From NCBI GenBank assembly GCA_935421135.1, contig OW285187.1:28086429-28150428 (forward strand): 64,000 nucleotides of DNA, in the 5' to 3' direction. The DNA is from Bugulina stolonifera (lineage: Eukaryota; Bryozoa; Gymnolaemata; Cheilostomatida; Bugulidae). The notes below the pieces were generated by a model. The model was not told where the DNA came from. It saw only the letters and a list, made by a program, of their open reading frames with translations, and did not search any database. The translations under genes and the position numbers were made by a program. Below are positions 1-12,900 of the stretch, one piece after another (positions within the stretch are counted from its first letter, which is position 1; each line of letters begins with the position of its first letter).

Positions 1-295
1 TACACACCTATCTATACGTACAATAATACAGTGGCAATAGGCAGACTCTCATGACCAAATATGACGGTGGTATTGCATATACCACATGTTTAGATTTGTT
101 TTATTTATAGTGGCGTATTACCATACCAAGGTCTCACTACCACTCTTTAGTCACTGTCTGTTTGACCCAACTTGAAGCACTATGCTACAAGGTTGGAACA
201 GACACAACTGCATTATATTACCAGCTATGCTAGTTTTGTGGGAATAGATCTCATAGTCAATAACTTTAGTTTGGAGTCGTCTTTTCCCTAGTCAA

Positions 296-3200
296 GTAAT
301 ATTTGATTCTGAACATCCATCAGCCTCTAGCTCTGAAGATGAATGTTTGGTTTGTGTCTGATAAGATATTACATCATAGACTAATGAATATAGAACTCAA
401 TGGTCTATTCTTTATCTTGTAGATGGTGAGAAGTTGCAGGATGTTGAAGAATTTCAGCCGGTACGTACAAGTAATACTATAGTTGTAATCATTCTCATTC
501 ATAAGTTGAATTAGGGGCGTGGTTGTGTGTGGCCCACCTTACACACATTGTGTCTTCAGACCATAAGCTATCCAGAGACACATTGTTCGTAGATGAGAGC
601 CATTTGCTAATAAGAGTTCTATATGTTCAGAAATATCGTTCTTGTACTACCTAACTATGTATCTAATAGTACCTAGTGTTATGGGATATTATAATAACTG
701 CTACCGTGAAAGCAATAATGATGACCACCCTATTATTGATCAATTATTTACTTTCTATCACCGAAATGGATGAACGTCATAATATATTTATGAATATATA
801 ATAACGTTGTGTTGATATAATCAATACTGGGAGATAATAGCTGTGATTGTTACCCTCCACATTGTATCATTCGCTTCTGTTCTCCCTTCATTGCATTCTC
901 TTCACCCCAACTCTCTGGTGAGTAGGCTAAACTAGAGCAATCATCGAACTACAATGATATAATATTTTGTTGCAATATACTTTAACTATAAATTAATATT
1001 GTTTAAATGTTGTAGAATACTTATACATGTACTATTTTTATTTGAAATTAAAAAATTCTTAATTAATACAATTCCAAGCAGGCATTCTTACTCCAAAAGT
1101 GTGTTACTAATATATTATACATTGGTATAGGCTGGTAGTTATGCTCTCTTCTTCTCTCTCTAGCCTCAGTTCTCAGATGACCCCTACTCGAGGGGGCCTT
1201 ATATGCGCAGACGATCTACGTATGTTGATGATTTATTGGATCTACATTCCGATTCCAGTTCCCATCAAAGTCTCTCATCTGCGTAAGGATGGTTTCATTC
1301 TAGAACATTCTTTCATCTTTAGTCATATCAGTCTACAATATCATATCTTAGCTCAAGTTCAACAATAATGTTGAATATCCTCTCTCTTTGTCTTATTTAT
1401 CGTAGCCATATTTCATCTGTCATCTTCAATTCTATACCAGCAACACTAGTTCAGAATTTCTCACGATATCATGTAGAGTAGACTGTTTGTATGGGAACCT
1501 GTATTGGTAGTTTCTTCTCCGGTTCTTAAATATAGCCTCTGTTTCATATTTTTAGAGGGCTGGAGGAATTGCGTCTTCTCGCTAAAGTATGTAAATATAG
1601 GCCTACTCATGTAGTTATATAGTTTTTAGCCTGTGATAACTAAATATTTTAATTATTGACAACACTGTGCACAAAATAAGCTTTAGTAATTGCCTTATAA
1701 AGAGATTGCGATACCAAAGTGTGAATTTCAGATAAGTTTTTATAGAATCTCATTTCAAACAGCTGTCATTTTTCACTCAGTCGCACATGTCCCTCATAAG
1801 TTTGAATTTTGCTAAAGAGAAAGAAACCACAACTTGATTATGATGAACGTATAACGGCTCACTCAAGAGCATATAAGGTTCTGGATGAGATAGGCAGCGG
1901 TTTGGAATCGGAAGATCAAGTGGAAAGTGAAGAAGTACCTGTAGTTCCCAGTCCATCTGAAGAAAGACAGTCTTCTGCACCCAGATCCATACCTGTGTGT
2001 ATTTACTCCCCATTCTAATCAATTGAAATGAGAGCTACCAAATATATAATGCCAGTAGGATTCGTTGGCCATAGTAGTAGAAAATACGATGCGTTGAACA
2101 TTCTTGATATCATCATGTTGTATCAAAATATTAGTCATTCGATTCAGGTTCATTAATTACTTACCTCGTTATTAGCTTATAGTCATTTCATTGCTCCAGT
2201 ATTAAGTAATCTATTTACCTCTAGCTTGAATATCTTCTTTTAATTCTGTATTCTTCCTCCGCATCTGGTGCCTCCACATGAGTTCTTATTGTACGTTGTT
2301 TTTCTACTCGCAAGAATTTGGATCCATTGGATCGTGCTGAAGAAACTTCCTCCCTACCACCATATCAACCAGTCATACCTACTAAGATTCCTTCCACTTC
2401 TTCAAAGTTTGCTGCTTCTATACGTAAATTACAATTTAGTAGACTTAATCTTTCCTCCACACACTCCTATGATCTCCCTGTAAGTATCGTCTGACGCGTC
2501 TTCATGCTAATCTAATATTCTAGTACACGTACATGTATGTTTATAATAAACACCACAATCTTTGTAATGATAATACTAATTATTATGTTTTATTTTATTT
2601 GCTGAATTTATAACTTCACAATAATGCAAAAAGGTTTTTGGTACATCTCTATAGCTATAAGTAACCCTAACTTATAGTGATGCAAGATTAATGTGAAACC
2701 TTATTTCACTATTCGTAAGGATGAGACTGTGCAGAAAAGTTTACGTACCACAATTGTGCAACCGAAGCATCAAGAACAATGATTTGCTCCACAAAGTGCA
2801 TCAAAAGATAACGGTACCTGCCGCACTAAGACTATACATGCCAGCTTGAGATCCTACATGTTTAAAGTCACATTAGTTAGAGGGTCCTAACCCCGCTCGT
2901 CTCTCGGACATAATCCAAACTCTAAAATTTACCAATTCCAAGTCGATATCTGGGCTTATCTGCATTCTTACTAAAATTAAAGTCTCATTTCGACTGACTC
3001 CATATTTAAGAGATTACGTGCTTCCACGTCAATATTCAGAATTCTAATATATATAGCTCATACCTGGTGGTAAAATAATAATCCAATGCTATGGCCTGTT
3101 CATGTTTTTCTTTGTCAATTCATGTTTTCAGCCTAGTTCGTATTGCAGAAGGCAGACGACTGGTCACCTGATGCTAACTCAGTTCCTGTTACGGAGAAGT

Positions 3201-6200
3201 CAAGACACTCTACTAAGTCTGACGATTCGATAAAAGTCTCTGCTACAGATCTAGTTACTGAATCTGCTGCCAAATCAGTAAATAATCTAAAGTCAATTGG
3301 TGGAAGCTCTGAGAAGATAGTTATACCTGACGATGCACTAAGCCGTATTCGTTCAGATCGTATATCTGTGGTTAGTTTGGGTCTTTCAACTATTGTTGTG
3401 ATTTGTAGAAACTTACAAACTAATCGATGATAATTTGATATCTTCCTCATAACAACGGTCATATATACATGTGCTCGTTTTTATTAAAGGTTAATATAGG
3501 AGCTGCTGACTCAAAACGCAAGATGAATTCTACAAGAAAGAGACCTCCATCGGCTTCAGTGCCGAAGAAGGATGATAAAGTCAAAGAGACACCCAAACCG
3601 TTAGTAAATTAGCTGCTTTTACCAAACCCAGTTATTTTAGGCTATGTGTTAAGAAAACAACTCAGTTGTCCTGGGTCGGTTCCCGTAGCAACTGAACCCG
3701 TGTAGAGGTTGGAATCTAAAATGCTTGGAAACCGTTAAATTACTGATATAATTTTATTCCCACTTTGCATTAGTTATACGACAGCACAGCGTATGTAGAT
3801 TTTGTACAAATACAGTAAATAGTGCGAATATTCTGCTTCAGGTCTACCAGAAAGAAGAAAGGGTTGTTTGACAAGGAATCTAGTGAAACTCTGATAGCCA
3901 GTGAGCCTTCTCCACCTATTGAGGAGGAGCTTCCTGTAGAGTCAGAACCTCCTGTAGCCTTAGAACCTGAGCCTCCGGTTGTAACAGCATTGGAACCTCC
4001 TCCTTCCACGTCCCCACTCCCTCCTTCTAGTAGTATAGATGATAGTGTAGAGGAGAAGCGCAAACATTTGAGGAAAGTTGGTGCTGGCAGGGGAGATGAA
4101 GATGAATATTTTGACATCGACTTCAGCGTAAGTTGTTCTTAAGAGATACTTTATTCCTCTGGCAGTGTCTTTCTTTCTTTCTATACATTTCTATACATAT
4201 TAACATTATAACTAGATACAACCATTGTCCTTCTTCAACAGAAATACAAAATAGCTCGCAGACGACACCAACAAATGGCTGCGGTGTGTAGCTCACTGCT
4301 TTACATAACGTTGCTGCTTCAACTAACTTGAGATACACTGAACTGCACCATAACATCTGGAAAAGATTTCCGTTATCTAACAGCGTCAGCTTTCAGTTGA
4401 ATGCAACTCTGTTGTATACATGTTAGGCGAACCTGAATTTCTAGCTGAGATCACCATTTGATTCACTTTTACTGGTAAATCCAACATTTCTAATTTTGTT
4501 TGCGGAGAAAAAGACTGAAATTTCTCCTATTTTTCTTCGATTATGTCACTTACTGCGTCTGCACTAACTCCACTGCTGATTGGTGTAATTCATCACTTAT
4601 AAACGAAACTTTGATATCGGCATATCGCTACATTATTATGCAGTATGAGACGGTGATCTCAGTGTGAAATGCTGGGACTCTGGTTCTTCTATAATGAATG
4701 GTTATTGTGTTATGTGAGTTTGCTCTAGCTTTGCTTCTTTAACCAGTCCAGACTGGACACTATGATGAGACTCAGGAGAGATTCCTATAGCACCAAATCT
4801 AATGCTCCCACTGCTGCTGCTGCTTCTGCCATACCACAGGTGCTCTCTATGCTTTCTATTTTTTGCAGCTCATTTCATTTATTATTTAACATTATTCAAA
4901 GTTATTTTATTGTTATGTATTTATGGAGGCTGAGACCTCTCAATTAAGCACGACTCTTCGCAGATAATGGGTTCTATACCTAATTGAATCCATAAACTGT
5001 AATTCAACAATTCCAGTACCACACTTATTTGTTATAAAATTTATATAATGCTTGTGACATTACACATACACATTTGAGTCAACAAAGGTTAATGCTCAAA
5101 TGGCGCTGATGGGGAATTAGTTTTGGGGTTTGATATGTTGACTTTAGAGAAGTCATGTGTGTGTGTGCTGCAGCTTAGCTTGGATCAGGTGACCTTATTG
5201 CATAGGTCGAGTAGACAGTTGTACGTAAGCACTCATCCCATGTGGTAATGGGAAGACACGCTAGCTATAGGTACATGTGTGCAGGTAAATACACACACAT
5301 GAGGTATGTTTGTCATGTATGTATGTGTATTGGGGGCATGTCTAATGAGTATCTTTGTATCATGCTGAATTTCACAGGTTTTTTTATTACAATGTGGCGA
5401 ATTAAGAATTGGTCTTTCTATAATATTATGCTTTCAAAAGTATTATTATGTATCATTACGTTTAGGCTTTACTCGAGTTGATTACATACATGTACATGTA
5501 GTATCGTTTTGACTTCTTTTGGCTGCTTGTATTTTAGATGAGTAAAAATTTGAGAAGACCGAGCTCATGGGTGTCTGTGATCACAGTTTCTAGTTTCCCT
5601 TTTAGTGACTCACATAAACTATTACAACCCAACATAGTCTTGATCTGCTATGACTATTAATTATGATGGGCTTGGTCAGAAATTCCAGTGTGTTGCTGAA
5701 AAACTATAGTGGGATCAACTTCTTACTTTGTTTATAAATCTACGTATAGCAGTACTCTACCTTTACTTGCATTGCATTTACTACGTCGTAACTACATAAA
5801 GTCAACTTATAAAATCAATTATCAAGCAAAGTCAACTTTCTAACTTTCGTGGGAAAAGTCATTAATTAATCAAATATTGTTACAAAGATTATAAATAATA
5901 TGATTTAGCCTACAGCACAGATCTCTAAATACTGTCAGAATTTCCTACTATTTAGTTCTTCAGCACACTATCCTATTGCAACGATCAGCTCTAGAGGTTG
6001 TTGACTTCATCTGCTAACTTTATAAACCATACAATGAGTAAATATTAACGTTTATAATAATAGCACCAGCTAAGGCCTAATCTCTAGATGGGTTAGTTTG
6101 TGTTTGATACTCTAGAATATTATATAATAGGAACAGTCAGAGCTACTTTGCATGTAATTGATGGTATTACAGTTGTTCTCAGCATATAGACATTAGTACA

Positions 6201-8365
6201 TGGCAAGGAGTGTTTTTAAATAAATGTTGTTTCTTGTGATGTTAGAAGAGCTATATATAATACACGAATTTGTTGGGGGTTGGATAAACAAAGGGTGGGA
6301 GGTTTACTTGCATCTCTGTCTGTTCTTCAGCTGGTGCCCTGTCAATCAACTGAACTACATACATGTAATAACTTTTTTTTAATGTTGTAATATATTACAT
6401 TATTGAGATATCAGCATTATTTATAGCCATGAGTTAGCGGAGAAAACAAACAGAGTACTGTGTTGTTATGGCCAAACATCAGGTTGTAAGAAATTCATTA
6501 TCAAATATAATGTTGACATAGAATGATAAGCCGCTGACAGCTAGTCTAATATCTCACATGTTTTTACTATTCTTGAGTCAGCATATCTGCCATTGTGTAG
6601 TAACACTGATAAGACGTGTTGTTAGCTCGTAACTTAAGATGTTGATTATTTTAGGTCAGATCTCCGTTGAAGATGCAAGCTTGGATGAACGGCAGGCTGG
6701 CGCTGTCAAAGAAATCGAGTAGGTTTGAGCTGCCTATTGACATGATGTTACTAGAGAAGATGACTCCTCTACAGTACCTAAGCCGGTATTGTGTGGTCAC
6801 ATCTCGCAGAAGGATGCTTTATGATAAGATATTTAATAAATATAAGAGTATCTACACGAGTAAGCTCGGTTTTCAGGTAAGACTTGTACTTTACTCACAT
6901 TAGATCATTCGTATCCATATATTGTCTATACATGCCAGCATCCATTATTGTTCAAACCCATAGAGTTTGACTAAAGCTCTGAGTAGTTGGTTTTGCTTGA
7001 GGCTATAACAGTCCTGCTATTATTCCTTGCGGGCGGAGGAACTACTCCAGTGGATGGGTATTACCTAAAGAGGGTTGTATATGAATTGCTCCGTGGTTAT
7101 ACATCTAATTTCACCCCATTCCCATTGGACAGATTTTAATTTCACCACCCCAATTTAATATGAGATATGGAGGACATTGAAACTGTAAATTACAAAAATT
7201 AATTAATTATTGGTGACAGCAGTTCTCTAGGTTTTGAACATCTACAGTTTTAGATGTATTGTTGTTAATACAAATATAGAGTTCATTAGATGATAACTCC
7301 AAACCTCATCAGTTTAAAAACATGAAGTTGTCTCCCCGTCACTAAGTCGCTTTGGCATCTTGACTATGTGCATAGTATTCTAGTTCTTATAAATTATGTA
7401 ACAATTTATTTTCCTACTATAAGGTTAGAAATAGACAGGAAGTAGATAACCTTCACTTGATTGGTAGATTAACAAACAAACTTTGTCACCTCTTTTCTGC
7501 AGGAGTTGCAGAAGGCACTCTCCGATGTTCTCATACAGTCCATAGATGAGCAGAAGATGAAGCTCGTCATTCAAATGCTACTCATAGATGAAGAGCTTCA
7601 GATAGACAAGAAACTCTTCTATGGAATATCTGCCTTTGCGGAACGCCTTCTCTATCCCATATTCGCGTAAGTTGCTGTTGGAACCATAAGGATATTACGT
7701 ATGGTCTATGTCTGTGGTTTATGTCTATGGTCTATGTCTATGGTCTGTGTCTATGGTCTATGCCTGTGGTCTATGTCTATGCCTGTGGTCTATGTCTATG
7801 GTCTATGTCTGTGGTCTATGTCTATGGTTTATGTCTATGGTCTGTGTCTATGGTCTATGTCTATGGTCTGTGTCTATGGTCTATGCCTGTGGTCTATGTC
7901 TATGCCTGTGGTCTATGTCTATGGTCTATGTCTGTAGTCTATCGTCTATGTTCTATGCATTGTCCGTGTAACCAAATATTTCCAAGCATATTGTTTTTCT
8001 AGCCTGGGTGTCCACTCATTCAACAGCCTAGGTGGGCATGTCACTACATAGACCTAAACCACAATCAGTAAATCATACGACATGTAACCACCCAATGTTG
8101 AAGGGCTTGGAACCCAGTCTCAGGTTTCATACAAACATCCCCTGGGCTATATATTACTGAATCAAGTAGTACAATTTGTGTTAGAGTGTTAGAGTAACTG
8201 TACTTGACACGTGAAGCTTGTTTTTATTGTAGTCGTGGTGGAGACCAACACAGTACAGAGAATCAAAAGGAGAAGATAGAAAGTGCAGATTTCTATGCCT
8301 TGAAATGGAAATTCCATGGTGTTGACGTTAACAGTGCAATAAGAGATGTTCTAGAGGTCTTGTAA
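296..8365 (+). CDS. Unrecognised multi-exon gene (3' part), acidic/proline-rich with a folded C-terminus
   Basis: Exons I can join in one open frame are 1164-1282, 1556-1586, 1818-1994, 2315-2479, 3149-3370, 3490-3599, 3842-4127, 4242-4283, 4747-4839, 6655-6876, 7503-7666 and 8233-8365 (TAA stop). Every junction has AG/GT sites and compatible phase. Weaker upstream exons lie near 296-362 and 423-460, and the start codon was not found, so the 5' end may lie outside the window. Most of the protein looks disordered: serine-rich, then a Pro/Glu-rich stretch in 3842-4127 (EPEPPVV, LEPPPSTS), then an alanine run. The last three exons are different. They encode a compact helical region of about 170 residues containing PIDMMLLEKMTPLQYLSRY and ELQKALSDVLIQSIDEQKMK, whose helix pattern recalls degenerate EF-hand proteins; that is only an impression. 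The gene converges on the coiled-coil gene at 9903. I do not recognise the family. Confidence 0.8.
7698..7945. repeat. 13-bp minisatellite just inside an intron
   Basis: About 19 imperfect copies of GGTCTATGTCTAT, with TGT/TAT and CCT/TCT variants. Because 13 is not a multiple of three and the unit lacks stops, all three + frames stay open here and give three overlapping repetitive ORFs that are not genes. The array starts about 30 bp after the splice donor of exon 7503-7666. Confidence 0.93.
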
Positions 8366-9902
8366 TTGATAGGAATTTGAGAGGTGTCAGAGCATGCACC
8401 TGCTATGGAGGTCAAACATATAATCGTGGTACGCAACCATTAACCACTAACCACTGTACCACGGACCATGAACCACTACACCATGAACCACTATGTAATG
8501 CTCTGCACACCCACCTCTTTTATTTTCTGTATAATATGTACAGTATAAACAGTCTTGCTAAATCAGTATTCAAATATTTTCAAGTCAATTTTCTTACATC
8601 TCTAATCACCTGTTACTCTGACCTGACCATTTATATGAAACATGCACATGCACCAACTATCATGGTCCTTTTTCTCTGTGCACGGGCTTTCACCCAATGT
8701 GAAGTTGTCCTCTTTATTATTTTCAATTTATTGAAAAAACAAGAGAGGAAAATTTCTTATTATAATCCAATGACTTGCTTACTGACCTTGTAAACTTTCC
8801 GTCCACAGGCATGTTATACTATGCATTACCTGCTCATTTTTATATTACATGTATTTTGGTCACCTCTCCCATGACAGATTTAAATTATTCAACACTATTT
8901 ATTCTTAAGGCAATCTTTTCTTGCTATCCATTTGTATAGCATTCCAGTACAATAATAAAATACCTACTGAGTGTAACACCTAACCAACGCTGTATTTGTC
9001 ATAATAATAATATGGTGCTTATAACGTAGCAGTTCATCTATAAAAATTCTCACCAGTTTCTAATAAATAAATAGTTTTATAGCAGTTTTTTATTGTTACT
9101 AGTTTTAAAATTGCATAAAATACTTGAATCACAAAATTTGTATAATATTATATGAGTACAAGCAAAAATACTTTCAAGCATATACAAAAGTTTTCCTCAA
9201 GTTTTTCGAGTGAGGGCACTCTAATTGGCATTACTGGTCTACTCTTGCTGCTTACACCATCATGACTCTATAAATTTGCCTAAACTGTAGGACAAGATTT
9301 CCTAATGTTTTCAAGGTCGTATCATTACCAGTACCAGGAAGGTAGACTTGGACCACATGCCACCAAAAACTTGCAAACTAAATTTAGCTAAGAAGACCTG
9401 AAGATATTCAAATTGATAAATATTAGTATACAGAAGAAAAGGAATAAAATACAAATAAATAATCTAATAAAACCATTTGAGATGAAAATGAGAACATTTC
9501 AACAAGGACGGAGTTGATAATAATAATAATATAAGTAAATTCCTGAATACATTGCATTTACCTGTAACTAGTAACAATGATTAGCACTATAATTTATGGC
9601 CACTAGCCTACCTACCATAAAATCATCAAAAATAATACTATAATGAAGTTACTGAATTGTACCAAACTGATAGATATCCAACCAATGGCTTAAATTGACT
9701 ACCTTAAATTGTAACATTAAAAATCTTAACGAAAGACTACTGCTCCATAATATATTAATATTATATTTTAGAACCAGTTGTAAAGACCATAAGGTAGATC
9801 TTGTTGGTGGAAGCCACATGTATAAGTTATTAGGCACTTAGGCAGCACTATTACACAATCAAATTGTTGCATGGCACATACTAAGCACAGTTGGTATAAT
9901 AG
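8366..9902. other. Convergent intergenic interval / 3' UTRs
   Basis: No exon is seen here. A small array of ACCACTA/ACCATGAACC motifs lies at 8432-8495. A short hairpin element sits at 8698-8757. AATAAA-type signals near 8954 and 9062 could serve the + strand gene that stops at 8365. The rest is AT-rich without visible coding structure. Confidence 0.6.
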
Positions 9903-12900
9903 CTAAGTATGATGACTAGGGAAATGGCCTTTGAGTGAGGGCGGTGAGAAGGAGGCTTGTTTCAGTTCTTCAAATGATCTCTCTAAAGATAAGATTTCCT
10001 GAAAAAAGAATGTGAATCAATGAGCAAGTTAAAAATATTATACTAATACTGCCATTTCTAGTGGCTGCAGGTATCTAGTTTTGAAGTTATCTTCTCTTTC
10101 ACAGGCAAGAGAACTTTTATATTAGAGAGAAGATAGCTTCAAAATAGGATGTATTACAAAGAGTCACACTTGAACTGTAATGAAAAACTGATTTTTATCT
10201 TTATTTAGTTTTAATGGTAATGCAGCCTGGCACATACACGTATAGAGAAGTATGGGTACATACTTTAGTCTGGCTGTTGAGGGTGTGCTGTAGATGATTG
10301 ACTTCCTGTAGCTTGTGATTAAGTAAAGCCTGGTTCCTTGATGCTCTCTCTTCTGCCAGGTGAGCTTTCAGCTCTGCCAATTTCACTCTTTGTTCTAGTG
10401 CATTAGATGAGCTGTCTCCTAGCTATAAAAACAACCTTATTATATGAGATATATAACCATGAGCAGTAGGTATTTGGTTCCACATCTGTGGAAAAAGCCC
10501 ATCTCTGACTGGGGTTCAACCCCAGGGCTCTACAACACCCACACTCCTAGCACAGTGGTCAGAACAAATTACCACTACACCAGCTCAGCATCCTTAAAAG
10601 AAGGAAGCTTCACTGGAGAGCAGTCCTGAACCATCTGCAATGTTATTATATATCATGTATTATATACGTACAATACAACATGCCATTATACATGTACATG
10701 CTACAATAATAGCTAGAAACAAACAAAATATATTTGGCTACTTTAGAGCACCAACTTCCACTTTAGTTGCCCTGCTAAAAAGGCCACATTCACATCTGAG
10801 AGGTTCCTTGGTTAGTCAGTAATAACCATCAGAGTGGTTCACTATTTGCATAATTATTTTAAACTTGGAGAGTAACCATGCACAAGTACATGTATAGTAA
10901 ATATATTGGAGAACAAAATTCTTTTTCTATCACTAGAATCAAGAAACCATACTATATACTCACCCCAGCTGATAAATCAGGGGTGGATAAAGACGTCTGT
11001 TTACGAGTTGGACTTCTGTGTCGAAGTTGTCTTATCCTACTCTGTACACTGTTCCTCAGGCTAGGAGAAGCCCCAAGGTCATCTAGGGACATGTTATCAT
11101 TATAATCTCGAGCTAGTTTAGGCTGTAAAATAGTAGCAATTGTGAAGTGGGAGACCAAGGGAATTTGAACGAATTACTGAGCCAGCATATATAAACATGA
11201 TAATATAAAAAATCGGAGAAACATTGTGCTGAAACATTAGGGGAAATTTTGAATGCAGACATAGTATAAAATCTCAGGTCTCAAAATGAACGCACAATGT
11301 GACTTATCAATTTACTCATTTATCTGGCTAATATCTCTACAGAATTTGTCAGAAAAATATACACAGCTAGTTATGTGCCTGTTGTTTAATGTGTAGGCCT
11401 ACATAGATGCACTGCACCTACATATCAGCCTACATGTATATACATATATTTGCCTAGGCTAGCAAATATCCAATATGCATTGTACATGTATTTTAGTCAA
11501 TAGTCTGTACTACTAGATGAAATTAAAGAATTAGCTAGATATTTCACACACCTTTGACACTGAGTCCTTGAGCGTACTTCTGAGAGAGTTGTCTCCCAGT
11601 TTCCTCTCTAGTCGAGCTAAATACCTGTAGGGAGAGAGGAGTAATATACAGTAAATACCTGTAGGAAGAGAGGAGTAATATACAGTACAAGTATAAAGTA
11701 TCCTGAACCAACCCAAACCGCTGTTAAATTTTCAAAATGGCCACATGACCTAAGCAGAGAGAACTATTAATTGGTCTGCGATTTTAGATTTGCTTGTACA
11801 TGTATGTTCATGACCTGGCTGAATTGTCAGTTATAGCAATTATAATAAAATACATGTATGTTAAAACTAATGCCGTATTTTCCTTGTTGCAAATACAACA
11901 TGTTAATGTAGAGAAGTAAATACAACATGTTAATGTAGAGAAGATTTAGGTGACGAACATATTGTATACACAACGCCAGTTATTGAAACACAAGGTATGC
12001 ACACTTACATATACAACTATGTGGCAGTTGACATAGATATAACCTTGCATTACAAGGTGGGAATAGAGGCTAAGGGAAATTTAGTATTAGCAATAGCTCC
12101 CAGATGTTAGTTCAACAATGTGTGACAAGCAGAAGTCAGTGCTGGAGATAGGGTAGGTATAACTTGGTTAAATGGAAGCAGTATAGATCAAGGCATTCAG
12201 TAGCAAACTAATAATCTAAAGAGGCAGCGATGCTACGGATGCAGTGGTGCTACAGAAACAGTGATGCTACAGATGCAGCGATACTACAAAAGAAGTGGTT
12301 CTGGTAACACATAACAATGCAAAGCATAAGCAGTTTGACAGAGAGCAGGGTTAGCGGAAGCAAAATTGTCTCAAACTTTATACACATTGCTTGCACATCA
12401 ATGCTCCCATCAAATCACAATTAATTAAATTACACTTTAAGTTGATTGTGTAGCTCTTCTGTAAATTTGTCAGCCATTTTATCTGCAGTTTCCTCTTTCC
12501 ATGTGCTCATGTTTTGGTGAATATCTTTAAGCTGTCTATCGCGGTGATGCAGCAGCCTAGAGAGCTTCCCTTGCTCGATTACCATTGAACAGATGTGATC
12601 TATCTGCTCTTTATGCTCCTAAATCATTTATAAATAAATCTAATTCATGATTTGATAACTCCATTACTCCAGTCTGCAGCTTGTGACCTGTGAGGTAGAG
12701 GACAACTCCACAAGAGAATTCCTAACTTCTATGAAATGACAAATCCGAGATAGAAAAAGGAGACACCTAGTGAAATTATAATTCCTGGTCTGAAAGATTC
12801 TAATAACCAACGAGTAAGTCATCAAATGAAACCAAAAACTAAACCAAAGGTGATCCATGAGAAAACTCCCTCCAGATTTTCAATAAAATTAGCAGCAAGA

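Noticed and set aside
7701..8002. Three overlapping ORFs in all + frames
   Set aside because: Products of the 13-bp minisatellite.
8377..8793. 138-codon ORF
   Set aside because: Lies directly after the stop of the upstream gene, has no codon structure of a real protein and includes simple repeats; probably 3' UTR.
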